From Clostridia bacterium (GTDB lineage Bacteria; Bacillota; Clostridia; Oscillospirales; CAG-272), in contig JAFTOT010000084.1 of assembly GCA_017463665.1 (NCBI GenBank), forward strand, positions 1-37,224: a stretch of DNA of 37,224 nt. Direction: 5' to 3'. Shown piece by piece: positions 7,662 through 15,890 of the stretch. Below the pieces are notes generated by a model that saw only the letters and a list, made by a program, of their open reading frames with translations, did not search any database and was not told the DNA's origin. Every line of letters begins with the position of its first letter. The stretch's first letter is position 1. The position numbers and the translations under genes are program-made.

Positions 7662-7844
7662 GCACTTCGTGCAATGAATTGCGATCCTGCGGATCGCATG
7701 ATTTGAGCACTGCGTGCTCATGATTTGCCTACGGCATGATTTGCGCTGCGGCGCATTGGGGATCGCAATTCAAATCATGGAGTGCAAAACACTCCAAATC
7801 ATGACGGCATAGCCGTCAAATCATGCGCGATACGCGCAAATCAT
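7662..7844. repeat. micro-hairpin array B (inverted copy of array A)
   Basis: Nine hairpin units with the same words as array A in reverse order. Plus strand: GCAC loop TTC (7662-7672), GCGATCC loop TGC (7681-7697), GAGCAC loop TGC (7705-7719), GCC loop TAC (7727-7735), GCGC (7743-7754), centre GGGGATCGCAATTC (7758-7771), GGAGTG (7779-7795), GACGGC loop ATA (7803-7817) and GCGCG loop ATA (7825-7837). Spacers are ATGATTT at 7698, 7720 and 7736, then AAATCAT at 7772, 7796, 7818 and 7838. The array starts 4 nt after the dtd stop and ends 5 nt before the hemZ ATG, filling the whole intercistronic gap. Confidence 0.93.
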
Positions 7845-7848
7845 TGTC

Positions 7849-8301
7849 TTATTTCTTCCAGATTTTTGAATCCATCAAAATGGTGACGGGGCCGTCGGCG
7901 GCGAGGGCGATCTGCATATCCGCGCCGAATACGCCTCTTTCGACGGGGACGCCCGCCGCTGCGAGCTGCTCGCAAAAGCGCTCATAGAGCGGCTCGGCGA
8001 TCGCAGGCGCCGCCGCACCCGTGAAGGACGGGCGGTTGCCGTGCGAAACATCGGCGCCGAGCGTGAAATTGGAGACGACCAGCGCACTGCCGCCGATGTC
8101 GGTGACCGACAGGTTCATCTTATCGTTCGCATCGGTGAAGATGCGGAGCTTTGCCACTTTTGCCGCCAGAATGTCGGCATCCTCGACGCCGTCTCCGTCC
8201 ACCACGCCGCAAAGCACAAACAATCCCTTGCCGCACTTGCCTGCGGGGACACCGTCCGCCACGACCGAGGCAGACGCGGCTCTCTGAATCACTGCAATCA
8301 T
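7849..8301 (-). CDS. dtd: D-aminoacyl-tRNA deacylase
   Basis: A 150-residue Dtd protein, the usual length. Motifs present: MIAVIQRAASASV at the N-terminus, the catalytic-side motif VSNFTLGADVSHGNRPSF (family SQFTL...GxRPSF) and ADGPVTI (family NxGPVT, the cross-subunit Gly-cisPro motif). The enzyme hydrolyses D-amino acids and glycine mischarged on tRNA. Its ATG overlaps the relA stop by 4 nt, giving translational coupling; relA-dtd is a widespread Firmicutes pair. Confidence 0.96.
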   Translation of the reverse strand: MIAVIQRAASASVVADGVPAGKCGKGLFVLCGVVDGDGVEDADILAAKVAKLRIFTDANDKMNLSVTDIGGSALVVSNFTLGADVSHGNRPSFTGAAAPAIAEPLYERFCEQLAAAGVPVERGVFGADMQIALAADGPVTILMDSKIWKK

Positions 8302-10505
8302 TTTCCGATACCTCTCGTGACCGAGATGACACTCGGTATATTTTTCAGCTTCGACACGATCGAGTTGTAATGTCCGATATTCTTACAGCCAACCGTGAGA
8401 TTGACAAGCATATTGTCCTCGCCGCGCTTCTGCGTGTTGATCTGGAGCAACGAGATCTTCATATCGGCAAGCGCCGCCGTGATCTCGGCAAGCAGCGTGA
8501 TCGAGTTTTCGGCATAGATGATGATGAGCGATTCGTACACATCGTTTGCACTGTCCTCTGCCGCGCCGTACTCCCAATGCGCATTGATAAAGCGGTCGCG
8601 CGAATCGGGGTTCTCCTGTCCGCGCAGGACGTTGGGGCAATCGATCTTGTGGATCGACACGCCGTAGCCGCGCGTGATAAAGCCGATGATGCTGTCGCCG
8701 GGCAGGGGGTTACAGCAGTGCGCAAACTTGGTCACGCAGCCTTCCTCGCCATCCACGATCACGCCGCCCGTCATCTTCACGCGGCGCTTGGAGACCGTCT
8801 TGACCTCCTCGAGGGCAAGCGGCGTCGAAAGCACGGGCTCCTTGACCACGCGATCAAACTCGTCGCGCAGCTTGGAGGCGATCTTGGAAAGCGGCATACC
8901 GCCGTAGCCGAGCATGTTGTAGAGATCGTCCACCGTCTGCATGCCCACGCGGGCGGCGATGTTGGTAACGATCTCGTTTCGCTGTTCGATGGTGTACGGT
9001 CTGCCGTAGCGGTGCATCTCGCGGTCGATATCCGCCTTGCCGAGCGCGATATTCTCGGTGCGCTTCTCCTTTTTAAACCAACTGCGGATCTTGCTGCGGG
9101 CATCGCCCGTCTTGACGATGCTCAGCCAGTCGCGGCTGGGACCTTTCGACGAGGACGAGGTGAGGATCTCGACGATGTCGCCCGTCTGCGGCGCGCGGTC
9201 GATCGGCACGATCATGCCGTTGATCTTGGCGCCGACCATTTTGTTGCCGACTGCCGAGTGGATCGCATAAGCAAAGTCGATGCAGGTCGAGCCCTGCGCC
9301 AGCACGATAACGTCGCCCTTGGGCGTAAAGACAAAGGTCTCATCGCGGAAGATGTCGATCTTGAACGCATCGAGAAATTCGTCGGGATCGCGGGTGTCGT
9401 CCTCGATCTCGAAGAGACGCGAGACCCACTTGAGCTTTTCGTCGATGCTCTCGTCGGATGTCTCGCCCGACTTGTACTTCCAGTGCGCGGCGATACCGAA
9501 CTCGGCAACGCGGTGCATCTCAAAGGTGCGGATCTGCACCTCAAAGGGGATACCCGAACTACTCATAACGCTGGTGTGCAGCGAACGGTACATGTTGGGC
9601 TTGGGCATGGAGATATAGTCCTTAAAACGACCGGGGATCGAACGGAACATCTCGTGGATGATACCGAGCGCGGTATAGCACTCCAGCTCCGTATCCACGA
9701 TGATGCGCAGCGCGTAAAAGTCGTAGATCTGATCAAAGCTCTTGTTGTGATTGTACATCTTATTGTAGAGCGAATAGATCGACTTGACACGGCCCGTCAG
9801 CTCAAAGTGGATGCCGTTTTCGCGCAGGCGCTTATCGATGCTCGCCTTTGCCTCGTCGAGCAGGGTGCGCGACTCGCCGTACTTTTCATTGATGCGGGTC
9901 TTGACCTCCTCGTAGCCGATGGGATCTAGGTAGGAAAGGCTGAGATTCTCCAGCTCCTGCTTAATGAGGCTGATACCGAGACGGTGCGCGAGCGGCGCGT
10001 AGATATACATGGTCTCCAGCGCAATGGAACGCTGGCGATCCTCTTTTTTCGCCGAGAGGGTGCGCATGTTGTGCAGACGGTCGCACAGCTTAATGAAGAT
10101 GACGCGGATGTCCTTCGACATGGCAAGCAGCATCTTGCGGATATTCTCGATATTCGCCTCCTGCTTATCCTCCACGTCGATCAGCACAAGCTTGGTCAGA
10201 CCGTCCACGAGCAGCGCAACATCCGCGCCGAATCTTTCGCGCACGATGCCGAGATTCGTCTTGTCGGAGCAGTCCTCCACCGTGTCGTGCAGCAGCGCCG
10301 CGCAGACGGAATCGGTATCGAGTCCGAGCTCGACAACGATGGTCGCCACCGCGAGCGGATGCGAGATATAGGGCTCGCCGCTCAGCCGCTTCTGCCCTGC
10401 GTGCAGCTCGTCGGCGTAAGCGTATGCCGCGTCGATCTTTTCTCTGTTATAGTTTCTGCCGCTTGCATCGAGCGCGGCATAAAAAGTTTGTAATGCAGTG
10501 TCCAT
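8298..10505 (-). CDS. relA: bifunctional (p)ppGpp synthetase/hydrolase RelA/SpoT
   Basis: A 735-residue long RSH enzyme with all usual domains. The hydrolase HD domain has ISHPLAVAT (H49) and LLHDTVED (H73, D74) with intact residues, so hydrolysis is expected. The synthetase domain has RFKDYISMPKPNMYRSLHTS. Then follow a TGS domain (FTPKGDVIVLAQGSTCIDFA), the helical/zinc-finger region (CVTKFAHCCNPLPGDSIIG with its CC pair) and a C-terminal ACT domain (AENSITLLAEITAALADMKI). It makes and degrades the stringent-response alarmone. GAGGAAAT precedes the ATG. It lies between recJ (33 nt) and dtd (overlap). Confidence 0.97.
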   Translation of the reverse strand: MDTALQTFYAALDASGRNYNREKIDAAYAYADELHAGQKRLSGEPYISHPLAVATIVVELGLDTDSVCAALLHDTVEDCSDKTNLGIVRERFGADVALLVDGLTKLVLIDVEDKQEANIENIRKMLLAMSKDIRVIFIKLCDRLHNMRTLSAKKEDRQRSIALETMYIYAPLAHRLGISLIKQELENLSLSYLDPIGYEEVKTRINEKYGESRTLLDEAKASIDKRLRENGIHFELTGRVKSIYSLYNKMYNHNKSFDQIYDFYALRIIVDTELECYTALGIIHEMFRSIPGRFKDYISMPKPNMYRSLHTSVMSSSGIPFEVQIRTFEMHRVAEFGIAAHWKYKSGETSDESIDEKLKWVSRLFEIEDDTRDPDEFLDAFKIDIFRDETFVFTPKGDVIVLAQGSTCIDFAYAIHSAVGNKMVGAKINGMIVPIDRAPQTGDIVEILTSSSSKGPSRDWLSIVKTGDARSKIRSWFKKEKRTENIALGKADIDREMHRYGRPYTIEQRNEIVTNIAARVGMQTVDDLYNMLGYGGMPLSKIASKLRDEFDRVVKEPVLSTPLALEEVKTVSKRRVKMTGGVIVDGEEGCVTKFAHCCNPLPGDSIIGFITRGYGVSIHKIDCPNVLRGQENPDSRDRFINAHWEYGAAEDSANDVYESLIIIYAENSITLLAEITAALADMKISLLQINTQKRGEDNMLVNLTVGCKNIGHYNSIVSKLKNIPSVISVTRGIGK

Positions 10506-10538
10506 ATATTTCCTCTTGCTTTTTAGTGGATGGGCGAC

Positions 10539-12677
10539 TTACGAACGCGCCTGTGCGCGGAGACGGCGAAGGATCGCCGACTTTTCAAGGTCGGTGCGCT
10601 TGGTCTGGTAATGCACCTTAAAGCTGTACTTCTCGGGCGCAAGCTCCTCGATGCCGACCAGATTCATCTCAAAGAGCACGTTTAACACCACGCGCAGCTT
10701 GATATACCCCATCGCGCCGATCTGCTCGTCGCGCTGCAGCATCTCGCGCAGGGTGAATTCCTCCTCGCCGAAGCGAACGCGGCGGCGGATGAAGTTGTAT
10801 ACGATGCCGAAATCGTCGCGCGAGGGGATCACATCCTCGTCCGCCGCGATCAGCGCACCGCCGTGGATCTCCCCATAACGTTTCTGCTGTGCCGCATACC
10901 GCTCGGCATCCTTTTCACACAGGCGGATATCGCGCACGATGAGCTGCGCGGTCTTCTGCCCGCCGAACTCGTTGATGTCCACCGTGGCAAACAGGTTTAC
11001 CACGTCGCCGACGTACACGCCCGCGTCCTTCGGGGAGCGGGAGAAATACATCGCGGTGAGCTCCGGCATGCCATCCCTTGCAAGCAGGAGCTTCGTGTGC
11101 TTGCCGAAGCTGATCGACTGCACATCCACCACCTGCATATCCCGCAGAATAAACGCGGGAACGGGGTTGGAAACCCCGTACGGCTCGAGCAGACGGAGCT
11201 CCTCGGCATTTGCAAGCGTGACTTCCTCGCCCGCGATCTCAAAATCGGCGTCGAGCGTGGGCACAAGCTCCTCATGCGAGAAATTCTCACGCGCGTAGGC
11301 ATTGATCTTTTCGCGGAAGGCACCGATGTTCTCGCGGCGCACGCTCAGTCCTGCGGCAAGCTCATGACCGCCGAATTTTTCGAGCAGATCGCTGCAGTGT
11401 ACCAGCGCATCCACGAGGTTGAGTCCCTTGACCGAGCGTCCGCTGCCCTTGCCGATGTCGATGTTGCCGTCGCTCTGCGCGCCGTCAAAGGAAATGAGGA
11501 TGGAGGGCAGACCGTATTTTTCGGTGATGCGCGAGGCGACGATACCGATGACGCCGTGGTGCCAGTTGTCGGCTTCGAGCACGATGACGGGATCGTTGGC
11601 AAAATCGTGGCTCGCCTCGATGCGGGCATATGCCTCGAGCGCAATGCGGTTTTCCTCGGTCTGGCGCTCGCGGTTGATGTCGCAAAGCCGCGCGGCAAGC
11701 TCGTCGGCTTTCTCACGCGACTCGGTGAGGAACAGCTCGACTGCAAGGCTCGCGGAGCTGATGCGTCCCGCCGCATTGATGCGGGGCGCGAGCGTGTAGC
11801 CGACAAAGCCCGAGGTGACCTTGGGCGCGCGGGCACTCCTTGCGCCGTCGGGCTTCTTGGTCACGGCTTCGCACAGGGCGACAAGCCCCATGCGCTCGGC
11901 TTTTTCGATTTTATGCAGACCGTAAGCAACGATCAGGCGGTTTTCGTCCTTGATCGGCATGACATCGGCGATGGTGCCGATGGCGACCAGATCCGCATAG
12001 GTATCGCAGATGCGGCGCACCGCCTCCTGCTCGGGAATGTGATTATGTTTCGCCTCAAAGGCGCAAAGCAGCTTGAACACGACGCCGACGCCCGCAAGCT
12101 CCTTAAACGGGTAGGCGCAATCGGGGCGGCGGGGATTGACCACCGCAGCGGCGCCCGGCAGGTCGCCGTGGCACTCGTGATGGTCGGTGACGACCACGGC
12201 GGTGCCGCGCGAAAGCGCGTGCGCGACTTCGTTGTTGGCGGTGATGCCCGTGTCTACCGTGACGATAAGGTTTGCGCCCTCATCGATGAGATGATCGACC
12301 GAGCTCTCGCTCATGCCGTAGCCCTCGCCCATGCGGTTGGGGATGTAGTAGCTGACATCCGCGCCCAGCGCGGAAAGGTAGAGGTACAGGATGCTGACCG
12401 AAGTGACGCCGTCCACGTCGTAGTCGCCGTAGATCACGATCTTCTCTCGGTCGGCAAGCGCCTTTTCAATGCGGTTGACCGCCTTATCCATGTCGAGGAG
12501 CAGCATAGGCGAGTGCAGGAGCTCCTCCTCCATGCCTAAGAAGCGGGATGCCGCCTCCTTGGTCGCATAGCCGCGATTCTGCAGCAGACCCGCTGTCAGC
12601 GTGCCGATACCGAGCGACGCGGCAAGTGCCTCCGTCGCGCTGTCCCGCACGCCGAGCACATTCCATTTTTTTTGCAT
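10539..12677 (-). CDS. recJ: single-stranded-DNA-specific exonuclease RecJ
   Basis: A 712-residue DHH/DHHA1 exonuclease. Motifs: VIYGDYDVDGVTS (D85, D87), VDTGITANNE, VVVTDHHECHG (DHH 165-167), PFKELAGVGVVFKL, VAIGTIADVMP, PRINAAGRISSASL and the DHHA1-side motif GHELAAGLSV. A C-terminal extension (about the last 150 residues) follows the OB domain, as in other Firmicutes. RecJ degrades 5' single strands in recombination and mismatch repair. I use ATG 12677, with GGAG 9 nt upstream, in preference to an in-frame TTG 15 nt upstream that overlaps the ribosome site. The order recJ-relA-dtd is common in Firmicutes. Confidence 0.95.
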   Translation of the reverse strand: MQKKWNVLGVRDSATEALAASLGIGTLTAGLLQNRGYATKEAASRFLGMEEELLHSPMLLLDMDKAVNRIEKALADREKIVIYGDYDVDGVTSVSILYLYLSALGADVSYYIPNRMGEGYGMSESSVDHLIDEGANLIVTVDTGITANNEVAHALSRGTAVVVTDHHECHGDLPGAAAVVNPRRPDCAYPFKELAGVGVVFKLLCAFEAKHNHIPEQEAVRRICDTYADLVAIGTIADVMPIKDENRLIVAYGLHKIEKAERMGLVALCEAVTKKPDGARSARAPKVTSGFVGYTLAPRINAAGRISSASLAVELFLTESREKADELAARLCDINRERQTEENRIALEAYARIEASHDFANDPVIVLEADNWHHGVIGIVASRITEKYGLPSILISFDGAQSDGNIDIGKGSGRSVKGLNLVDALVHCSDLLEKFGGHELAAGLSVRRENIGAFREKINAYARENFSHEELVPTLDADFEIAGEEVTLANAEELRLLEPYGVSNPVPAFILRDMQVVDVQSISFGKHTKLLLARDGMPELTAMYFSRSPKDAGVYVGDVVNLFATVDINEFGGQKTAQLIVRDIRLCEKDAERYAAQQKRYGEIHGGALIAADEDVIPSRDDFGIVYNFIRRRVRFGEEEFTLREMLQRDEQIGAMGYIKLRVVLNVLFEMNLVGIEELAPEKYSFKVHYQTKRTDLEKSAILRRLRAQARS

Positions 12678-12780
12678 TTCATCTATCTCCAATTTTTTAA
12701 TAATAAACGAGAGTAACGTGACACTGACGCAGTCACGAGGGCAAAGAAAGGGAAAATATCAAAAACAACATCGTGGTACT

Positions 12781-12916
12781 TTGTAACATCTAAAAATTTA
12801 CAAAGCGAATCCGCGAGATCCGATGGCTTCGCCATCGCCCTACGGGTTTCGACTGCGCCTACGGCTACGCCGGGGATGACGCGCGGAGGGAGCAGACGAA
12901 GTTTGAGTTGTTACAC
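12781..12916. mobile_element. MITE-like element D, copy 1
   Basis: Ends TTGTAACATCTAAAA (12781) and, inverted, GTAACAACTCAAACTT (right end at 12915) form an imperfect terminal inverted repeat. The roughly 135-bp interior has no ORF and contains a strong hairpin of stem GATGGC with loop TTC. A second copy lies at 32910-33043, nearly identical over about 48 nt of the interior. No clear target duplication is seen. It lies between recJ and the FAD dehydrogenase gene. Confidence 0.8.
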
Positions 12917-12919
12917 TAT

Positions 12920-12976
12920 TGTAGGGGCGGCTATCAGCCGCCCGAAAAGCATAGGCGCGTGTTGTACACACGGGGA
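12920..12976. repeat. GTAGGGG element G2, apparently truncated
   Basis: Begins with TGTAGGGGCGG and a hairpin of stem GGGCGGCT, loop ATC, then continues CCCGAAAAGCATAGGCGCG. That interior string recurs in G4 (32155) and, diverged, in G6 (33167). No matching CCCCTAC right end is visible, so this looks like a left-hand fragment inserted next to MITE copy 1. Confidence 0.7.
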
Positions 12977-13009
12977 TAACAACAATTTTTCAAAAGTTTT
13001 TGAGGGGTT

Positions 13010-13035
13010 TGGGGGACTTTTTTCAAAAAGTCCCC
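13010..13035 (-). terminator. strong hairpin downstream of FAD dehydrogenase gene
   Basis: A 12-bp perfect stem (GGGGGACTTTTT) with a 2-nt centre, 16 nt beyond the minus-strand stop at 13051. No clean U-tract follows the full stem, but the A/T-rich inner arm may serve. It is the probable terminator of the cdaA-cdaR-FAD operon. The sequence beside it (AAAAGTTTTTGAGGGG) resembles that beside the hairpin at 21431. Confidence 0.65.
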
Positions 13036-13050
13036 CAAAAAACGTCTCCG

Positions 13051-14643
13051 TCAAGCAAACGGTTTATACTTTGCGATGATCGCTTCGGCGATGCGTACGC
13101 CGTCCACGGCGGCGGAGGTAATGCCGCCTGCATATCCGGCGCCTTCGCCGCCGGGGTAAATGTCGCTCTCGCCGATCATAGTGAGGTCATCCGTGCGCTG
13201 TATGCGCAAGGGCGCGCTGGTGCGCGTCTCCACGCCCGAGAGCAGAGCGTGCGGCGCGTCAAAGCCGTGAATTTTTCTGCCGAAATCGACAAGTCCCGCC
13301 GCCAGCGTGTCGCCGAGCTCCCTCGGGAACAGCGCGCGCAGATTTGCACCGCGCACCTTGCCGCTGCGGTAGGTCGGCTCCACGGCGCCGAGCGCCGTGC
13401 AACCGCGATCCGCGAGAAAATCGCCCACAGTGGAGACAGGCGCGCAGTAATCGCCGCCGCCCGCCGTAAATGCCGCACGCTCCAGCTTGCGCTGGAACTC
13501 GATCGCGGCACGGGGCGTGTCGCCGTAGTCACTGCGGTAGACCGAAACGCAGACCGCGCTGTTGGAGTTGCGTCCGTCACGCGCATAGGCGCTCATGCCG
13601 TTGACGCAGAGACCGCCGTGCTCGGACGCGCCCGCGACGACCTCGCCGCCGGGGCACATGCAGAAGGTATAGACGCCGCGCGCTTTCGTGTTGTAAGAGA
13701 GATTATATTCGGCGTAGGGCAGAGCCTTGTGCCCTGCAAAGTCGCCGTAGAGCGCGCGGTCGATGTCCCTTTTTAAATGTTCTATGCGCATGCCGACCGA
13801 AAAATCCTTCGGCGTGATCTCACAGCCGCGGTCGAGCAGCATCGAATAGGTATCTCTGGCGCTGTGCCCGATGGCGAGCACGGTCGCCGATGCCGCCACC
13901 TCGCCGCGCGAGGTCACAAGGCGGCGCACGCCGCCCTGCACACTGCCGAGATCGAGCAACGTGGTGCGATAGAGGATCTCGCCGCCGCATTCGGTGATGC
14001 GGCGCGCAATGTTTGCCACGACACCGCGCAGAATGTCCGTGCCGATGTGCGGCTTTGCCATGGTCAGGATCTCGGCGGGAGCGCCGAGCGCGTGCAGCTT
14101 TTCGAGCACATACGCACAGCGGCTGTCGCTGATGCGCGTGACGAGCTTTCCGTCCGAGAAGGTGCCCGCGCCGCCCGCGCCGAACTGAATGTTGCAGTCG
14201 GCATCCAGCGTACCGTCCGCGACAAAGCGCTCGACCGTGCGCACGCGGTTTTCGACATCGTCACCGCGCTCGAGCAGCAGCGGGCGATAGCCGTTTTCAG
14301 CGAGCAGGAGCGCGGCGAACATACCGCACGGCCCCATGCCGACAACGACCGGACGCGCCGCCATCGCGGCACTGCCGCGGACAAGGCGCAGCGGCTCTGC
14401 GCTAAGGCGCGAGAGCCGCAGTTTCTGCTCGGTCTCTTTTTTCAGCGTGCCCGCAGTGGCAAAGCGCACCGCGTAGACCAGCCGAATGTCCTTTTTATCC
14501 CGCGCATCCACGCTGCGGCGGTACAGGGAAAGCTTTTCCGCACGCACGCCTGCACGGCGCAGCTTCTTTGCGGCGGTCGCCACCGCCTCCTCGGCGGGAG
14601 CGTCGAGGGGCAGCGGGATGCCGCTGATCACATATTCCGTCAT
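13051..14643 (-). CDS. FAD-dependent dehydrogenase (COG2509-like)
   Basis: A 530-residue flavoprotein of the uncharacterised NAD(P)/FAD dehydrogenase family found widely in Firmicutes. A small N-terminal domain (about 90 residues) is followed by the dinucleotide-binding motif VVVGMGPCGMFAALLLAENG, then LLERGDDVENRVRTVERF, NIQFGAGGAGTFSDGKLVTR (family signature) and a C-terminal FAD motif near YPGGEGAGYAGGITSAAVDG. The physiological substrate of the family is unknown. The ATG overlaps the cdaR stop by 4 nt, so it is coupled to c-di-AMP genes; whether that has meaning is unclear. Confidence 0.88.
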   Translation of the reverse strand: MTEYVISGIPLPLDAPAEEAVATAAKKLRRAGVRAEKLSLYRRSVDARDKKDIRLVYAVRFATAGTLKKETEQKLRLSRLSAEPLRLVRGSAAMAARPVVVGMGPCGMFAALLLAENGYRPLLLERGDDVENRVRTVERFVADGTLDADCNIQFGAGGAGTFSDGKLVTRISDSRCAYVLEKLHALGAPAEILTMAKPHIGTDILRGVVANIARRITECGGEILYRTTLLDLGSVQGGVRRLVTSRGEVAASATVLAIGHSARDTYSMLLDRGCEITPKDFSVGMRIEHLKRDIDRALYGDFAGHKALPYAEYNLSYNTKARGVYTFCMCPGGEVVAGASEHGGLCVNGMSAYARDGRNSNSAVCVSVYRSDYGDTPRAAIEFQRKLERAAFTAGGGDYCAPVSTVGDFLADRGCTALGAVEPTYRSGKVRGANLRALFPRELGDTLAAGLVDFGRKIHGFDAPHALLSGVETRTSAPLRIQRTDDLTMIGESDIYPGGEGAGYAGGITSAAVDGVRIAEAIIAKYKPFA

Positions 14644-15890
14644 TGTTCGATATTCACCATTGCCGTGTATTCGCCGAGGGCATAGACGCGGTCGGCATAC
14701 TCTGCGGGCACCTGCACCGTCAGAGGTACCTGCACGATGCCGCGCACGCCTGTGTAATTGAGCTCACCGGAGAGCGTAAAATCCTCGGCTTGCAGTTTAT
14801 CCGCGATGTCGCTCGGCGCGCGCAGCGTGATGTTGATGCTGTCGGCGATGAGCGTATACTCGAGGTCGTTGGGGTTTTTCAGCTCGATCCGGCTGACCGA
14901 AACACTCTTTTTGACCGTGCCTTTGTGTCGGATCGAGATGGACGCGGTCTTGGTGCCGCTCACATTTTCCACGCCCTCGGGCAGCGTGATCGACACGATA
15001 CGCGTGGTGTTGTTGTCGCTAAGCTTAGTCTCGTCGAGCGTCGCCACGGTAAGCGACTCCACATCGGTCAGATACTTGGGGTCGGCGCGCACCGTGATCG
15101 TTTTCGGCACGACGGTGATCTCCGCGTTGTCCGCGTTCAGATATCCGTATTTGGTATCCACCGTGATGGGCAGATCGCGCTCCACGTAGACCGGAATGGT
15201 CACGCCGACCGAGCTCTGCGAGATGGTGAGATAGGGGTTGTCGATGGCGGTGCCCGCCTCGGTCACGACCTTCAGCTCGCCGCGCGCGGTGAGGCTGGTG
15301 GTCACGGTGCCGAGATCCAGTTCCACCACCGCTGTCTGCGCCGCCTCGATCACCGAAGCGGGGCCGCTGACCGTGACTACGCTTACATCGGGCGTGAGTG
15401 CGCCGAGTGTGATCGACTGGTCATACTGTACCGAGGTGATATTGACCTTGACGGGGATGGTCTTGGTCAAGATCTCATCCACATAGACCTCCACGGAGGT
15501 GGGATACACGCTCTGGAGCATGCAACCCTCGGGCGTGGTGACAGAGACGCTGAGCTGGTGTCTGCCCGGCTCGGTGATGCTGCCGACATCTACGCTTGCG
15601 ACGATGTCCTCGAGCGAATAGGAGATCACATCGCTCTTTTTGCCCGTGATGGTAATATCGGCGAGATTGCCGTAGCCGCTGATCACGGTCAGATGGTTGT
15701 TATCCGACAGCAGCGCTGTGTTTTCCACGGCGATGCTCACACCCGAAAAAGTTCGCTGATGGTCGGGGCTGTCGTTTGACATGACGTACAGCCATACCAC
15801 GAGCGCGACAAATACACTGAGGATACGCGGGATCAGATCGGTGACGCGCAGGCGCGTGCCGACGGTCTCTTTGCTCTCTGCTTTAGCCAT
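14640..15890 (-). CDS. cdaR: CdaR-like YbbR-domain protein
   Basis: A 416-residue protein with one N-terminal transmembrane helix (about residues 20-37, LIPRILSVFVALVVWLYVMS) and an extracellular region of several YbbR repeats, each with the pattern of a VxVxGP turn and a VxVD strand (for example VSVVTVSGPASVIEA and VSVDVGSI). CdaR binds the diadenylate cyclase CdaA in the membrane and modulates c-di-AMP synthesis. I use ATG 15890 with AAGGGAG upstream; it overlaps the cdaA stop by 8 nt. In many Firmicutes glmM follows, but here a FAD dehydrogenase does. Confidence 0.92.
   Translation of the reverse strand: MAKAESKETVGTRLRVTDLIPRILSVFVALVVWLYVMSNDSPDHQRTFSGVSIAVENTALLSDNNHLTVISGYGNLADITITGKKSDVISYSLEDIVASVDVGSITEPGRHQLSVSVTTPEGCMLQSVYPTSVEVYVDEILTKTIPVKVNITSVQYDQSITLGALTPDVSVVTVSGPASVIEAAQTAVVELDLGTVTTSLTARGELKVVTEAGTAIDNPYLTISQSSVGVTIPVYVERDLPITVDTKYGYLNADNAEITVVPKTITVRADPKYLTDVESLTVATLDETKLSDNNTTRIVSITLPEGVENVSGTKTASISIRHKGTVKKSVSVSRIELKNPNDLEYTLIADSINITLRAPSDIADKLQAEDFTLSGELNYTGVRGIVQVPLTVQVPAEYADRVYALGEYTAMVNIEQ

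Noticed and set aside
7662-7844. CRISPR array
   Set aside because: Repeated units are 7 nt and the segments between them are palindromes, not unique spacers; no cas genes.
8151-9929. 592-codon open frame on the plus strand
   Set aside because: Antisense to relA, whose domains are complete; composition is that of a shadow frame.
10863-12539. 558-codon open frame on the plus strand
   Set aside because: Antisense to recJ with all motifs intact; no domain seen.
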